Part shown: piece by piece, positions 48,053 to 59,674 of the stretch
How the letters are laid out: each line of letters opens with the position of its first letter
Position numbering within the stretch: the stretch's first letter is position 1
DNA from: Blasia pusilla
Lineage: Eukaryota; Marchantiophyta; Marchantiopsida; Blasiales
Length of the DNA: 64,000 bases
Assembly (NCBI GenBank): GCA_050084515.1
Contig: CM114275.1
Span: forward strand, 19,964,001 to 20,028,000
Direction: 5' to 3'
Notes under the pieces: model-generated
Database searches by the model: none
What the model was told of the DNA's origin: nothing
Seen by the model: only the letters and a program-made list of their open reading frames with translations
Translations under genes and position numbers: made by a program

Positions 48053-49320
48053 GAGAGAATGAGGTGATTGAGAGAGTTATAATGTAGGAGCTTGTTGGTG
48101 TCTCGCTGTATTTGGAGGTTGGGGACCATGTCTCTCACCTCATGGCTCATGGGAGTGCTCACAGGAGCAAGAGCCGTATGTTTGAGTGTCTTTCTTTGCA
48201 ATTTTTTCGTATGGGAGAGTGGTGCGCAGAAGCGCTGCCCAATTTTTTATAGAAATTGAGTATGGGGGCAGGTTGCTCCATATTGGTGTTCTCAAGGATA
48301 CCATGTAGCTTTTTTGATAAATTTTGGATAAAAACCCCTATTGAGAGGTAGGAAAGTAAAACTTTTGTGGTGAGTGGATAGGACAAGGGCTAGTTGGAAG
48401 TAGGAATTCAAGGGAAAATCATTTTTGGGTGAGTTGACTCTAGATTGAGGGAGGCTTTAGCAAGAGCCCAAGTTAGGGACAAATTTGGCCATTGACCCGC
48501 ATTTGGAGGATATCACTTTAGTAAGTGGAAAAATTGGGAGGGGGAAGAGCGATGGCCATTCCCTAGTATTCCCTTGGGTTTAGTCCGTCAGACATTCGGC
48601 GGACAGACAGACGTCAAGCCACAAAGACTCCCACGGACAGCGCACGGCGGATGTGCCATAGGTGACGACTACTTTGCAGCTATGCGGCAGCCAACCAGCT
48701 CGAAGTCGGCGCTTGAAGATCCGCGCAACCGCGGAAGGATCAAGGTACACGGTAGGCCAACGCGGCCAGAGTTGTGGAGGCAGATGCAATGACGGTCTGC
48801 CCAACAAGGAAGGTCATTTGGCGGTGAAACAACTACACATCATCACTGTGAATGTCTGACGGATCTTCAAGCGTCGACTTCGAGCTGGCTAGGGCACTCA
48901 GCGGCATACCCTCCTCTATTAGCAACACACGTTGTGCTCGCCAATGATGGTAGGGCTCTACAATCGAGACGGTGTGGTGCAGCCACCACTAGCATGACGT
49001 GGCAATCGACGGCGCGTTGCGACTACGGGCGTCACCGCACGGTACTCGATCGTCGTCATGCGGCTAAAGCATCGCAAAGCGAAAATAAAATTGCAACCCC
49101 ATAAATCAAGGGATCATCTACCATCATTATCGTGTGGGAGGTGTGTGGACCATTGATAATGAAATACTTATTAAATTACTAATGGCGACGACAATACGGC
49201 GTCAAACAATCCGCTGAGTGCCCCATCCCATCACCGAATGTCAAGCAATTTGTAGTCATCCGGTGTCGCTAGTGCCGAACCATACTGTTGGACCCGCACC
49301 ACATAGCGAGGAGGTTTGAG
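48053..49320 (+). other. Interior of element D, no recognisable coding
   Basis: This GC-variable stretch contains a GC-rich segment (48590-49080) with short frames but no gag, methyltransferase or polymerase motif that I could see. It may include unrelated sequence inserted into or captured by the element. Confidence 0.4.
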
Positions 49321-49329
49321 CACTGTCAG

Positions 49330-49980
49330 TACGAAGGAAGTACGACTTGCTGATTGGAGGAGGTTGTCTTCACGATCGAGTTGCAGAGAGGTCACCTAGG
49401 AGATTGGGACCTCCAATTGCCATGGTTGGCAATGGGATATAGATTTACCAGGGAGATATTCTTAGCGTCTTTCTTACCATATTTTTTGCTTTATGGCCAA
49501 GAGCCACATTTACCTACGGCCATCCGTTGAGATGTTGGTGAGCTGTTGAACCTTGATAACCATGATGTATTGATGCAGGCATATTCTCAAGGGATTGAGT
49601 TGTTTTAGAGAGTGATGCCTGTGGCGTTTGAGGACTTGGCGATGGCGCAACATCGGGATATGTTGAGGTATGCGACTATTCGGGGAGCTGGTTATTGACC
49701 GACTATCCAAAGGTTTCATCAAGGGGACTATGTCTACTTACAGCAACAACATCACGACCCTAGATGTGACTGCAGGGCGCACTATCTTGGGAGTGCATGA
49801 GATATTTCCATCTGGTATTCTCTTATTGGAGGGCACGATGGTATGGTTTGAAAGGATCATGTACGTAATTGTGCGCCATGTCACCTTCCTAACATTGATA
49901 ATACACTTAATCCAAGCTTAGTAGTAGTTCTTGCATGCTTGCGTTTTGTATGTTGTGTGGTGTTGCCCGTGGTGCAACCA
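49330..49980 (+). pseudogene. Gypsy integrase C-terminus with truncated PHD finger
   Basis: Translation parallels the integrase end of element B. A PWLAMDY-like stretch near 49420-49445 is followed by a PYFLLFGQEP-equivalent near 49475-49505, an FHQGDYVYLQQ-type segment at 49710-49745, then CMLCGVARGATTMLVYD at about 49945-49995. The PHD finger breaks off after its first zinc ligands, one of the next Cys codons reading Tyr. The sequence then joins mid-LTR at TTGTTGAGGCC. Several stops and frame changes are present. Confidence 0.6.
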
Positions 49981-50533
49981 CTATGCTAGTCTATGACTTG
50001 TTGAGGCCAAGTGCAACGTGAGAGAGCAGGTTTCTCCTTTGTTTCGGCTCATTTGGACTCATATAGAGAAAATTACTATTTTTGGTAAGTTTCCATATTA
50101 AATATGGTTACATTTCTACTTTGGGAAGTGGCCCTTGAGCCACTACATCAGGTTAAGAGCCAAGGAGGTGATCTGTGAGCATAGGTTACCGTGGAGAGCA
50201 CTTGGGAGAAGGAAGGTAGTATATCTCCAAGAGAGAGAGAGTATGAGAGTTCATTCTCTCTTTGTTGAACCTCTTGGCATGAGGCGGCGGAGCTATGGTC
50301 CTCCTTAGCTTGTGTATGTAACCCAAGTCTGTCATTAGGAGAGTGGATTTGAGAGAGATATTTGTGTGCACAATGGAGAGATTGTGTGAGAGATCTACTT
50401 GATTTATTGGAGATATTTTGGTACTTCTCGTCTCGGTATTTGGATATCATGAGTTAGTATGGGATCGTGTGTGTTCGTGTGTATGTTTGGTGTCAACAAT
50501 GTATATTGTGTAGCAATGTGTATGCACACGACA

Positions 50534-52370
50534 CATTAGACTAGTCACAAAATGCGATGGGCAGCAAGAAAACCATACATGAGACTCCAAATAAGGAGTC
50601 AAGATGGGCGCTAGCCATGAGGTACACGAAACATGGGTCCAAAATGCGTTTGGGGACCTAAGAGTTATATAATATATAAGAAGCCTTTTCCAAGCTATCT
50701 TGTTTGATAACTGGTCAAGTATGAGTCCGGGGGTTATTAATCATATTTAGGTTGAGAGCCAAAACCAAGGGTCAAAGAAGGACAATATGGAAGGTCGGGT
50801 TCCTATGGAGAACCCCGGAAATACCTATAGTGGGGGACACTCTTCCTCCCTATCTCCTCAAATCCATGAACAAGAAACTTACTATGATATGTGTTTGGCC
50901 ATGTTTTGTATTTAAGCTAAGGCATAGTTAAGGACGCACCTTGAGGGATTGACCGACATGCTCTATTGTAGGCAAGTGACTTGGGGAGATTGATTGAAGT
51001 TTGGGGAAGATGATTCCTAGGGAGACGGTATGCACTTGGGAAGATTCGACCCAATTAATGCTTGGCAATTTCCTTACTACCTACATAACGTGCTAAAGTA
51101 TAATACTAGGATACCAAAAGACAAATAATTCCTTAAATGAAGGAGATAGACATGCTTGGAGAGAAAAGTAGGAAAATATGTCAAATGTGGCCCCATAGAT
51201 CTTAATAGCAAATGAGACAAAAGAATTTTCTTCATAAAGATGAAAATATGGATAAATTTATTTTTATTATTATTCCACTATGCTTTTGTCTCGCCTTGTT
51301 TTATTTTATCTCCTGAAAGGTAAATAGTAAGAACATGAGAAGATATGACACTTTCAAATTATTCCATAAATAGAACCCACAAAAGATATTGATGTATGTT
51401 ATAAATGGTAAACACAAACGTACAAGAAATTGAAAATAAATGAAGCAAATGCATTAAATCTATTAACATATCTTGTAAAAGTCAATTCTTTTATGAAAGT
51501 GATTACGGAATGTTATGGAGAGCTATGTTATACGGAATGTTACGGAGAACTATGTTATACGGAATTGCCTTACATTTGTTCGGATTCACAAATAACTTGC
51601 AATTGTCAAGACTCATAAGTTGCATGTTAGTCGCAAATTAGTCACATAATTCTCCCATAGAAAGCTGACCTACCAGCCCCACCTCATAGCATCTAGGTGA
51701 TGAGCTGCTATAAAGAGTATGCAAGATAACAGGAGAGAAATGAAAATTTTGATCTCAAATTTCAGGCATCATCAACGGCAGGGCCGATTGTTTGCAAGCA
51801 ACCACACGTTCATGGGATTGTTTCTTCAATATGTCTTCTCCATAATCTACAAGACAGTCTGCTTTTGCCATCTGTCAAATCCTTTCACAGCTTCGACACC
51901 TGCACACCGACTAAACCTTCGGAGTTAGGGATGAGGTCTGTTCCATGATGAGCACACATTTCACACAAATGTGACACTTTTTTTGACTTGTAAAATGCTT
52001 CCGGGATTTGATTAAAGCTGGAATCATATCTTAGATTCTTCGATGGGAGTGTACTTCTCAATTGTACCTTCAACTATCATGTTGGAATGAGGATCACCTT
52101 GATTCCATAGCGCACGGGGACAACTCAGTTGTGAGTGTTAGACCAAAGAACTAAAGGTCGCGTGCTCCATCCACGCTCACGGCATTCAATGACATGCTAT
52201 GCAAGGCGGCAATGTCGGGACAAGACCAATCCCTAGGTTGGGTTCATATCTTTTAATGTCTAATTTATCAAGATGTTGTTGGATAAGTTGATTGATATTT
52301 ATTAGAAAAATACTTTTGAGTTTTAATTTCTCATCTACATATTAATAAGAGTATGTAGTTTTTTGACACA
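50534..52370. other. Non-coding stretch
   Basis: No gene or element was recognised apart from the 27-bp tandem duplication at 51505-51558. Short frames show no domain. Confidence 0.45.
51505..51558 (+). repeat. 27-bp tandem duplication
   Basis: The unit starts ACGGAATGTTATGGAGAGC and is followed by a second copy with two substitutions, then the first bases of a third (ACGGAAT). Confidence 0.85.
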
Positions 52371-54295
52371 CTAGTAAGAATTAGACGTGGGCGTCAAATT
52401 AACAATACTAAAAGCATGAGCAAAAATAAACCCATGGGATTAGTGCAAAAAAAATGGCGATGAGCTGATGGGGGCATTGGAGCGATGAAATATGGAGCGG
52501 TAGAGATTGTGTTGAGATGGCAAGAACGTAGTGGGAGGTGTTGAGGTGCATGGAATTTGGGGGTAAATCCGGAGAATCTCGAGATGGAAGGCGAAAATGC
52601 AAAGTTGTCGGAGAGAAATTGAGGAAGACGAGACAAAGATGGAGGTGAAATAAGAGACAGCATGAATGGTGAATGTGTGGGTGGGATGACGTCATGTACG
52701 GATATCAAAGAAAATGGAACCATTGTTGCGGAGGGAGGAAAGGAGTGTGAAAATATTGAAAATATTGAATTCAAAATTGGACTCCTTGGAGCATGATGCG
52801 TTGGGACGACTCCGGAAGATGGAAGGGGAGTCCGAGATACTACCTTGACTGATGGACAAAAAACTTTTTGTTTCGTTCGAAGGGATCTCGTGATCGAGGG
52901 AATCGAGGTTAAGACCAACGCTCCGCGAGGGAGGGAGAGAAGGAGAGAGAATCTAGATGGGAAATATGTTAGCAGTTAGGTGAGGTTGCACTGATGGCAT
53001 CAGATTAAGCTCCAGCACTTCAGAGCTTTGGATACTTCCAAGCAACATAGTATGTGGCCATCTGGAGGAATTGGAACTTAGCAGCGTGTGGGTGGATCTG
53101 GAACATCCTAGTCTTGAGTTGACATGGGTAGAAAAATCTGAGAGGAATACTTATAGAGCTCAATACTCGCTAACTTGCAAGATATGTATTTAGTGGGGAT
53201 GGATTTATGAACATTTGCAATTGTCTAGACCGTCGAATCTTGGAATGTTACTGAAATGTAACTTGTCGACAAATTTTTTTAGTATTTATGACCTGTACAA
53301 TCATTGTGGATGAGAGTACTTTTTGATTGATCAGACTCGATCAAGGACACTGTCTGCTGTATTGATCAATGCGATGCAAATTGCACTGTAGTGTCTCTGG
53401 TGTCATGACTTGGAGTGAGCGAAATCTCGCATGAATGGATGGGTGTGAAATGAAGTATGCCACTGAGTGAGCCCTGAGTTGGTTGTAACAAAGGGTGATA
53501 GTAATCGACCGGTGGAAGGAGGAGCAATCAAGGAATCGAAGCATTGACAAGCAAGATTGGTTGGACCTCTTGCAGAAGCGGGCAAAGGACCTCTAAATGA
53601 CAAGATTTTACGGAGCAAAGTGCTTCACTAGCGATGATCCTCGCAAATGCCTGACTTAAGATGAAAGCTAGTGAAAGCATGACATGGATCTCAACGTGCA
53701 CATGACACAGCCGATCGACCCGTGAGACACAAGTTTACAACTTCATTGCTTCACTCGATATGAGCTTAAAGGCTTTGGATTTCTCCTTGTGGTCGTGCGA
53801 AAATTGTAATTGCAAGTAACCATCGGAAGGAGAATAACAATTTCCTTGCCACAAGCTCCTCCGCTAGTAGCTGCTACACTTTTCCTGCTATTCCAAAATT
53901 TCCACTTGCTCCACCGTGAGAATAGAATTCGATTCAATTCCGCCTCTCCATTCTCTGCTACTATATTTGTTTGCTCTCAAAAAGGTTCAAAGGCTAACAT
54001 GTGTTTGCCTCTAAAAAAATGTGCTTTATCATAAACACGTGTCCGTGCACTGAGCAAGGACTGCCCTTCCCTTGACGCACAAAAGCAAATCAAATCAGAC
54101 ATACAATCAATCAATCAAACCACGGCACAAGTTGAGAAACAAGTCTCATTAAGAAGCAAAAACCGGCCCCTTAGGGTGAAATAGTAGAGTATTTTTTAAG
54201 AGGCTTCTCTTCTTATAGATATCATGCCTATTTTTTTCTTTTTTTTCCTTTCCAAACAAACTAATCCCTCCATGTTATTACACTAAGAGTATAGA
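52371..54295 (-). mobile_element. Candidate 1.9-kb Helitron
   Basis: The minus-strand 5' end TCTATACTCTTAGTGTAATAAC begins at 54295 after an A. The 3' end CTAG at 52371-52374 is followed by T and preceded by a small GACG-TGGG-CGTC stem-loop. The interior is less AT-rich than the flanks and carries a 174-codon minus-strand frame (52394-52918) without a recognisable domain; no Rep/helicase motifs were seen. If the ends belong together this is a non-autonomous element large enough to carry captured DNA. They could also be ends of two separate elements. Confidence 0.35.
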
Positions 54296-54624
54296 TAGTG
54301 TCAAAATCTACTTTTGATGTCATATGGTATTTCATATAAAACTGTTATTTTATATGAGGCTGGTCATGTCTTTTAACTTATAATCTAAATACTAATTGGA
54401 GGATATGGTTGCTTGATAAGTTGCTTGATGCTAGTAATGTGATGCATGTGTTAAACCCTTATAATGGCCACGGGTGGCAAATTCTTGTTGGTCGAAATTG
54501 CATGATGTTGCCCTTTTATGTCGTTGATAAACATAGAAAATAGAGTGTATTTTATAAGTGCATGATAATTGTTTTTTGAACATTGGAACTTCAACATCTG
54601 CTTGCAACCCTAAAATGAAGAGTA

Positions 54625-55480
54625 CTAGTTAGCATGTTCGTGCGCAAGCACAAAATTGATTTTTTAATCAACATGCTTAGAAATTATAAGAAAATGAATT
54701 TTCTATTGATTTAGAAATATTTTCCATTTTAAAATTGAAGTATAATCTTCATTTCTCTAAATCTTAAAAGAGTGATAGCATTTCACTTGTAAATAATACC
54801 TAACTCTCTTAAATAATTTCACTCCTCCATAAAAGTTTGAACCATTTCCATTTCCAAGGGGACCGCCGAAATTACATTAGGTCGTCATGGGGGCCTTTAA
54901 GGTAATTCCTCCCATTTCTACTCTTCCTACCAAAATAACATCCACTAACTAAAGTATAAGTTGATTTTAATTAACTGAATCATTCCCCTTTTGCATTAAA
55001 ATTAATTTTCCTTTCCCAAAAATGGAATATGGATTAATATAATTAATTAAAAAAATTTATTTTTCATTGAAAATTTTAAATTAAAATTTTATTTTCTTAA
55101 ATCTTAGAAGAGTAATAAATGTTTCTACTCTAAGTAATTCCACTTATCACTTAAAATTTAAATGATATTCTACTCCCCAAATAGTTACGCCCTTCCGTAA
55201 AATTGAGAAACAAAATCTACTTGTTCTCCATTGAAATTTATTTTCTGTTCCCATCAAATATGAGTCACTGAAAAAAGTTATGTTTTCTGGTTATTTTTTC
55301 TATTATTATTATTATTTATTATATAGGATCATTCATTATAACATAAATGATTAATTAACAAAATTCTTTTCTTATTCCATTCAATTTCATTCTTTCTATC
55401 CATTTACAAATTTTGAAACATGTTACTATTTTGTCGTATTGTGCATATGGGGTCGCCAAGTATCTATATTATTATATAGA
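54625..55480 (-). mobile_element. Candidate Helitron (856 bp)
   Basis: The minus strand begins TCTATATAATAATATAG at 55480 after A and ends at CTAG (54625-54628) followed by T, with a CGTGC-GCAA-GCAC stem-loop 10-20 bases inside. The interior is AT-rich and non-coding. The 5' end is itself palindromic (TATCTATATTATTATATAGATA), which weakens its value as a boundary. Confidence 0.35.
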
Positions 55481-56817
55481 TACTCTGAGGAGTAGAGTTC
55501 AGAGCCTCAAGTGCTCTTAGTAATACTAGCTTGTGTTAAGTATTAGCAATTATTGATGGTTTGTTGAATACAAACTTCTAGATTTTATGTTGGATGGAAA
55601 GAACTCTTGTTCTTGTGAGTGATTGGATTGAAATTTCATATTCCCCTTGAAATTTGAGTTGACGGATGTAGATGGGGTCAAAATTGAGCAGGCTGGGTAG
55701 CCTGCACCGGGGAGTTAAGATGGAAGAAGGTATCATTCGTGTACATGGAGAGAGTTGGGTGCATAATGAGGCATTGTGGGGTTGTGTACAGGGTGGAGGT
55801 CGAAGCAAGGGAAGGAAGGAATTACATCCGCACAGGGATGCTGACCAAGGCTTCCCGTGGCTGATGAGAGAGGTGTGAGTCGAGTAGTCACGCAAGGACC
55901 AAGTGTGAATGGGAGGTCTGAGATGTCCGGATGAGAGTTGGATCGACTGCATAGGGAAGTGCGCAATGAGGCACATAAGGGCGGAACATGGCTCCAACAA
56001 ATGTAAGAATGCATAAGGGATCATGCAAGCCACCTTAAGGAGGAAATTACACAAGAAGGGAGCCAAATGTAGTAGTGATGCTACAAAGTTAAGCCAAACA
56101 TGGTGATTTGGGACAACGTGGTAGGTGGAACTAGGTAGTTTTGGCAACATTGTTAATTGGATAGGATAGTTTAACAGGGGTGAATATGGTTGAGATCACC
56201 TCTATGATTCCTCTAGTAGGAGTGTGTCCATGACTTGAGTTTGCTGATCTTGGGGCATGGGTGATGAGAGATCCGCCAATCCACTACGATTCATTGACAG
56301 AGTTTTAAACCGCTAGTTCTACGCAGATCGATGGTGAGATGGGTGATCCGCTTGAGTTTGCAATAGAATTTTAGTAATGGAGACACACTTCGATGTCAAG
56401 GAGTAGTCTTCATCCACCAAAGGGAGATTCGACATACTATTTGAAGAGATTATCGTGTCGCAGAGGTTGCCTTACCACATGGAGCAATTAGTGTTGACCG
56501 TGTAGTAGATTGATGGCGTGCATGTTCAGGTTATCCATTAGAGTCCCTTTTCCCTCATTTATTTTGTATCATTGAGGGTGGTGCGTATCGAGTAAAGCTC
56601 AGGCTAAATGGGTGTAGCGATGGTCACAAGTGTAGACTCCTAGCATATGTAGCTTAGTAGCTAGTTTGGGAGGCTCAAGGTGAGCCCGAGTGTTGAGTGC
56701 ATGTGAGGCCAGATGTGTCATCACGGGATTAGTATTAGCGTAAGTAAGCTAGTGAGGAGTGTGGAAGACTCACAGTGAGTTTGAGTGCTTGAGAGTGTGA
56801 GGCAAAGTTGTCATCAC
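55481..56817. other. Unassigned sequence left of element A
   Basis: A 190-codon minus-strand frame at 55578-56150 is Leu/Pro/His/Ser-rich without a recognised domain. The plus strand here is purine-rich. I see no element boundary and no credible gene. Confidence 0.35.
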
Positions 56818-57596
56818 GACTGTCGTACGCATACACATTGCTACACAACATACATCGTTGTCACCAAACACACACACAAATACGCACAATCCCATGCTAA
56901 CTCATGGCATCCAAACAATGAGACAAGAAGTACCAAAATATCTCCAATAAAAAAAGATCCAATCTCTCTCACAACACCATAGTTCTCAAATGTGTGCACT
57001 CTCACATATCTCTCTCAATGTCAAACCAAACTCACTCTCCTTATGAGAGGCTTAGGTTACACACACAAGGTAAGCAAGACCATAACTCCTCCGCCTCATG
57101 CCAAGAGGTTCAACAAAGAAAGAATGAGCTCTCAAGCTCTCTCTCCTTGAGGTATACCCCTCCCCTCTCCCAAGCGCTCTCCATGGAAACCTATGCTCCC
57201 AAGTCACCTCCTTGGCTCTTGACCAGATGTAGGAGGTTAAGGGCCACTTACCAAAAATATAAAGTCGATCGTATACTCAAAATGGTACTTACCTAAAATA
57301 TTAATTTCGAGAATATGGCTCCAAATGAGCCGAAACGAAGGGGAAACCTGCTCTCTCAGGTTTCCCAGGGCCTCAACATGTCATCCTCAACCTACTGAGT
57401 CTGTCCACCATTACTCACGAAGGCACTCTACTAGATCTTACGGATCTATCCTAAAAGACGTGATAGTTGTCGTACGCATACACATCGCTACACAATATAC
57501 ATCGTTGTCACCGAACACACACACAAATACGCACAATCCCATGCTAACTCATGGCATCCAAACAATGAGACAAGAAGTACAAAAATATCTCCAATC
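56818..57596 (-). repeat. LTR of gypsy element A
   Basis: On the minus strand it begins TTGGAGATATTTTTGTACTTC right after a polypurine tract (AGCTAGGGGGCGA) and ends GTATGCGTACGACA, giving TG...CA ends. The first block (57596-57474) and the last (about 56945-56818) are nearly identical direct repeats of about 125 bases. The LTR therefore either contains a terminal duplication or is two LTR copies overlapping. The middle matches the direct repeats of element D. Confidence 0.6.
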
Positions 57597-58045
57597 GCCC
57601 CCTAGCTAGTGGTTAGGTCCCTCTAACTCTAGATATCCATCTATCCCTACCTACCATGACATACATCTCTCGGACCCTAAGAGCAAGAAGGCCAGGTGCT
57701 TATGTGGCCCCATCGTTAGTCGCCTTCTTGTCATCCATGTCACAAACACAAGTCAGAATATAGAACTACCTACTCTATATACATGTGGGACACATCCATC
57801 GTCCCAGAGGAACCCTAGTGAGAGGTGGCGTCAAACATGCCATATGCCATCCTCTCGAACATCCATCGCAGACTAGCATAGTGGCTGCACCATGGGTGTA
57901 ACAACACAACATACACCGCAAGCCTGCAGGAACTATTGCTAAGCTCGGATCAATTGTACCGTCAATGTTCCGAAGATGACATGGCGCACAGTTACGCACA
58001 TGGTCCTTCCAAACCATACCATCACGTCCCTCCAATAAGAGAACA
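57597..58045 (-). mobile_element. 3' part of gypsy element A, interrupted by element B
   Basis: This stretch holds the end of the A polyprotein (integrase tail and PHD finger), a short untranslated stretch and the polypurine tract. Similarity to element B starts abruptly at GTTCTCTTATTGGAGGG, directly against the end of the B LTR. That shows B inserted into A; the rest of A should lie beyond the right edge of this window. Confidence 0.65.
57775..58035 (-). CDS. Gypsy polyprotein C-terminus with complete PHD finger (element A, partial)
   Basis: An open frame of 86 codons ends in TAG. After an integrase tail (DGMVWKDHVRNCAPCHLRN) it encodes a zinc finger with ligand order C-x2-C, C-x2-C, H-x2-C, W-x-C-x2-C, i.e. 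CMLC...CDGC...WHMAC...WMCPTC, a canonical C4HC3 PHD finger. PHD fingers bind histone H3 tails. In retrotransposons they can take the place of the chromodomain in steering integration. Upstream sequence is cut off by element B, so only this piece of the A polyprotein is present. Confidence 0.7.
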   Translation of the reverse strand: MEGRDGMVWKDHVRNCAPCHLRNIDGTIDPSLAIVPAGLRCMLCCYTHGAATMLVCDGCSRGWHMACLTPPLTRVPLGRWMCPTCI

Positions 58046-58366
58046 TGTCGTGCGCATACATATCGCTACAAAACATACATCGTTGGTCACATCTACACCA
58101 CACAACACCGATCTTCCCCACACATGTAAAAATATCAACTCATGCATATACATGGAGATTACACAACAAAAAATAAAGAGTAGTAAAAACGGCACACCCG
58201 GCCTAAAATTCCACTCCTCAATCTACATCGGCATATCGAGCCTCGTCCACCCTGTGCTATCAAGGAATCTGGACGCTAGCACCCTAGTCCTATCTCACAC
58301 ACATACAAGGGAGGTGCTCCAACGGCCCAACATAAGAAAAATGGCTTAGGAAAGCTATCATCCTCT

Positions 58367-58375
58367 CTTATATAG
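58367..58375 (-). promoter_or_regulatory. TATA-like box in the element B LTR
   Basis: The minus strand reads CCCTATATAAGAGAGG within the LTR at a position compatible with an LTR promoter. Transcription would run leftward here. In the 5' LTR copy beyond the window the same box would drive the element RNA. Confidence 0.5.
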
Positions 58376-58444
58376 GGTTGGGAAGAGCCAAAAGACTCTT
58401 CCCCTAAAAATAGCCCTCTCCTTGGTAACCTGCGCCCATGGGTT

Positions 58445-58488
58445 ACCAGGTCACCCGCCCCTAGTAACCCACGAGCGGGTGACCTGGT
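58445..58488. repeat. 14-bp perfect inverted repeat inside the B LTR
   Basis: ACCAGGTCACCCGC and GCGGGTGACCTGGT are exact reverse complements separated by 16 bases. A second, overlapping dyad (TGGTAACC...GGGTTACCA) lies just to the left. Together they could form a branched RNA or DNA structure upstream of the TATA-like box. Confidence 0.6.
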
Positions 58489-58816
58489 CAACAAGTCACC
58501 CGGCTGTGAAAGACCTCAACATGAAAGTTGTCAGAAATGACGTTTCTGACACAATGGACCTATCCACAAACTAATCCGACACCGTGGGACAAAGTTACAC
58601 TCAAGATAGTCCGTTGGCTCCTACACCCTATCCACGATACATCTCGGCGTATCGGCTACTCAGATATGACAGTTGTCGTCACGGGTCGATCCATACATTT
58701 ACAAAAATCAACTCATACATACACATAGAGATCACACAACCGCCCCCCTAGTTGGCAGTTGGATCCCCCCAACTCCAGATAGAAAATATCACATTTGTCT
58801 GACATGACCTACTATC

Positions 58817-59647
58817 CTATACACATCTCGGACACATCCATCATCCTGTGGGAACCACATCAAGAGGGGGGGGGATCAGACATGACATATGCCACCCTCG
58901 AGAACAACTGTCACACACCAACATGGTGGCTACACCCCTCGCACATCCGCACAACATACACCTCAAGCCTGCAGGTGCAGGTACCACTGCCAAGCTCGGA
59001 TCCACCATCCCATCTACGTTCGGAAGATGACATGGCGCACAATTGCGCACATGATCCTTCCAAACCATACCATCCCGTCCCTCCAACATGAGGACTCCGG
59101 TCGGTAATACCTCGCGCACACGTAGGATCGTGCGCCCTGTAGTGACATCTAGCATCGTGGGTGCCGCCTGCTGTAAATACACGTAATCTCCATGATGAAA
59201 CCTCATAATCCCTGGACGATAACCTCCTCCAGGAATGGTCGTGTACCTCAATGTATCTCTATGCTGAGCAATAGCTAAGTTCTCAAAGGCCATAGGCATA
59301 ACTCTACGAAAAACCTCCGCCCTCCGAGAATATGCTTGTACCCACACATCTGGATCATCAAGATCTAACACCTCCGCCATGTCACATCGAATCGCTGCAG
59401 GTAAATCTGGCTCTTGCCCAAAGAGCAAAAAGTACGGTGAAAATGACGCCAAGGATGCATGCCGACTAAAGCGATAATCCATAGCTAACCATGGCAACTG
59501 TAGGTCCCACTCCCTCAACTGTCCCCGCTGCAGGCCATACTTGCGCAATCCTCTCTTCACCGTCTGTACCACTCTCTCCGCCAACCCATCCGTCTCAAGA
59601 TGATCCCTGGACGTAATGCGGTGATCTATCAGTGCCTGATCACACAA
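58817..59647 (-). pseudogene. Integrase C-terminal half and PHD finger (element B)
   Basis: The frame runs from just after the second catalytic Asp region. HLETDGLAERVVQTVKR carries the catalytic Glu, followed by PWLAMDYRFSRH, PYFLLFGQEPDLP, a basic tail with HHGDYVYLQQ, and CMLCGCARG...CDSCSRGWHMSCL of the PHD finger. A TGA then interrupts just before WMCPRC, and TAG ends the frame at 58817-58819. Element A has CGA (Arg) at the position of that TGA, so it is a C-to-T change. Otherwise the zinc ligands are intact. Confidence 0.75.
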
Positions 59648-59674
59648 GGCCTGAAACTCTCCCTTGAACTCGGT

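Larger units (their letters stand above)
47550..50533 (+). mobile_element. Decayed Ty3/gypsy element D with LTR-like direct repeats
   Basis: Two direct repeats (about 47636-48052 and 49996-50406, both ending ...GAGAGATCTACTTGATTTA) flank roughly 1.9 kb. They correspond to the middle of the LTR seen on the opposite strand at 56950-57460. The downstream copy is followed by TTGGAGATATTTTGGTACTTC...CACACGACA (50407-50533), the terminal block of that LTR. The interior has integrase C-terminal coding at 49380-49930 followed by a truncated PHD finger. Most of gag and pol is missing, so this is a deletion derivative. Confidence 0.6.
58046..58738 (-). repeat. 3' LTR of gypsy element B
   Basis: It begins TGTGTGATCTCTATG directly after a polypurine tract (CTAGGGGGGCGGT, minus strand) and ends GCGCACGACA, 693 bases. 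It contains a TATA-like box (58367-58375) and a strong inverted repeat (58445-58488). A block at its start (TGATCTCTATGTGTATGTATGAGTTGAT) recurs with changes near its end at about 58120-58160. The other LTR is outside the window. Confidence 0.65.

Noticed and set aside
55578-56150. 190-codon minus-strand frame
   Set aside because: Leu/Pro/His/Ser-rich translation of a purine-rich opposite strand, without a motif or element context.
56818-57596. CRISPR-like or satellite array
   Set aside because: The repeated block occurs only twice and at LTR ends; there are no regularly spaced repeats.
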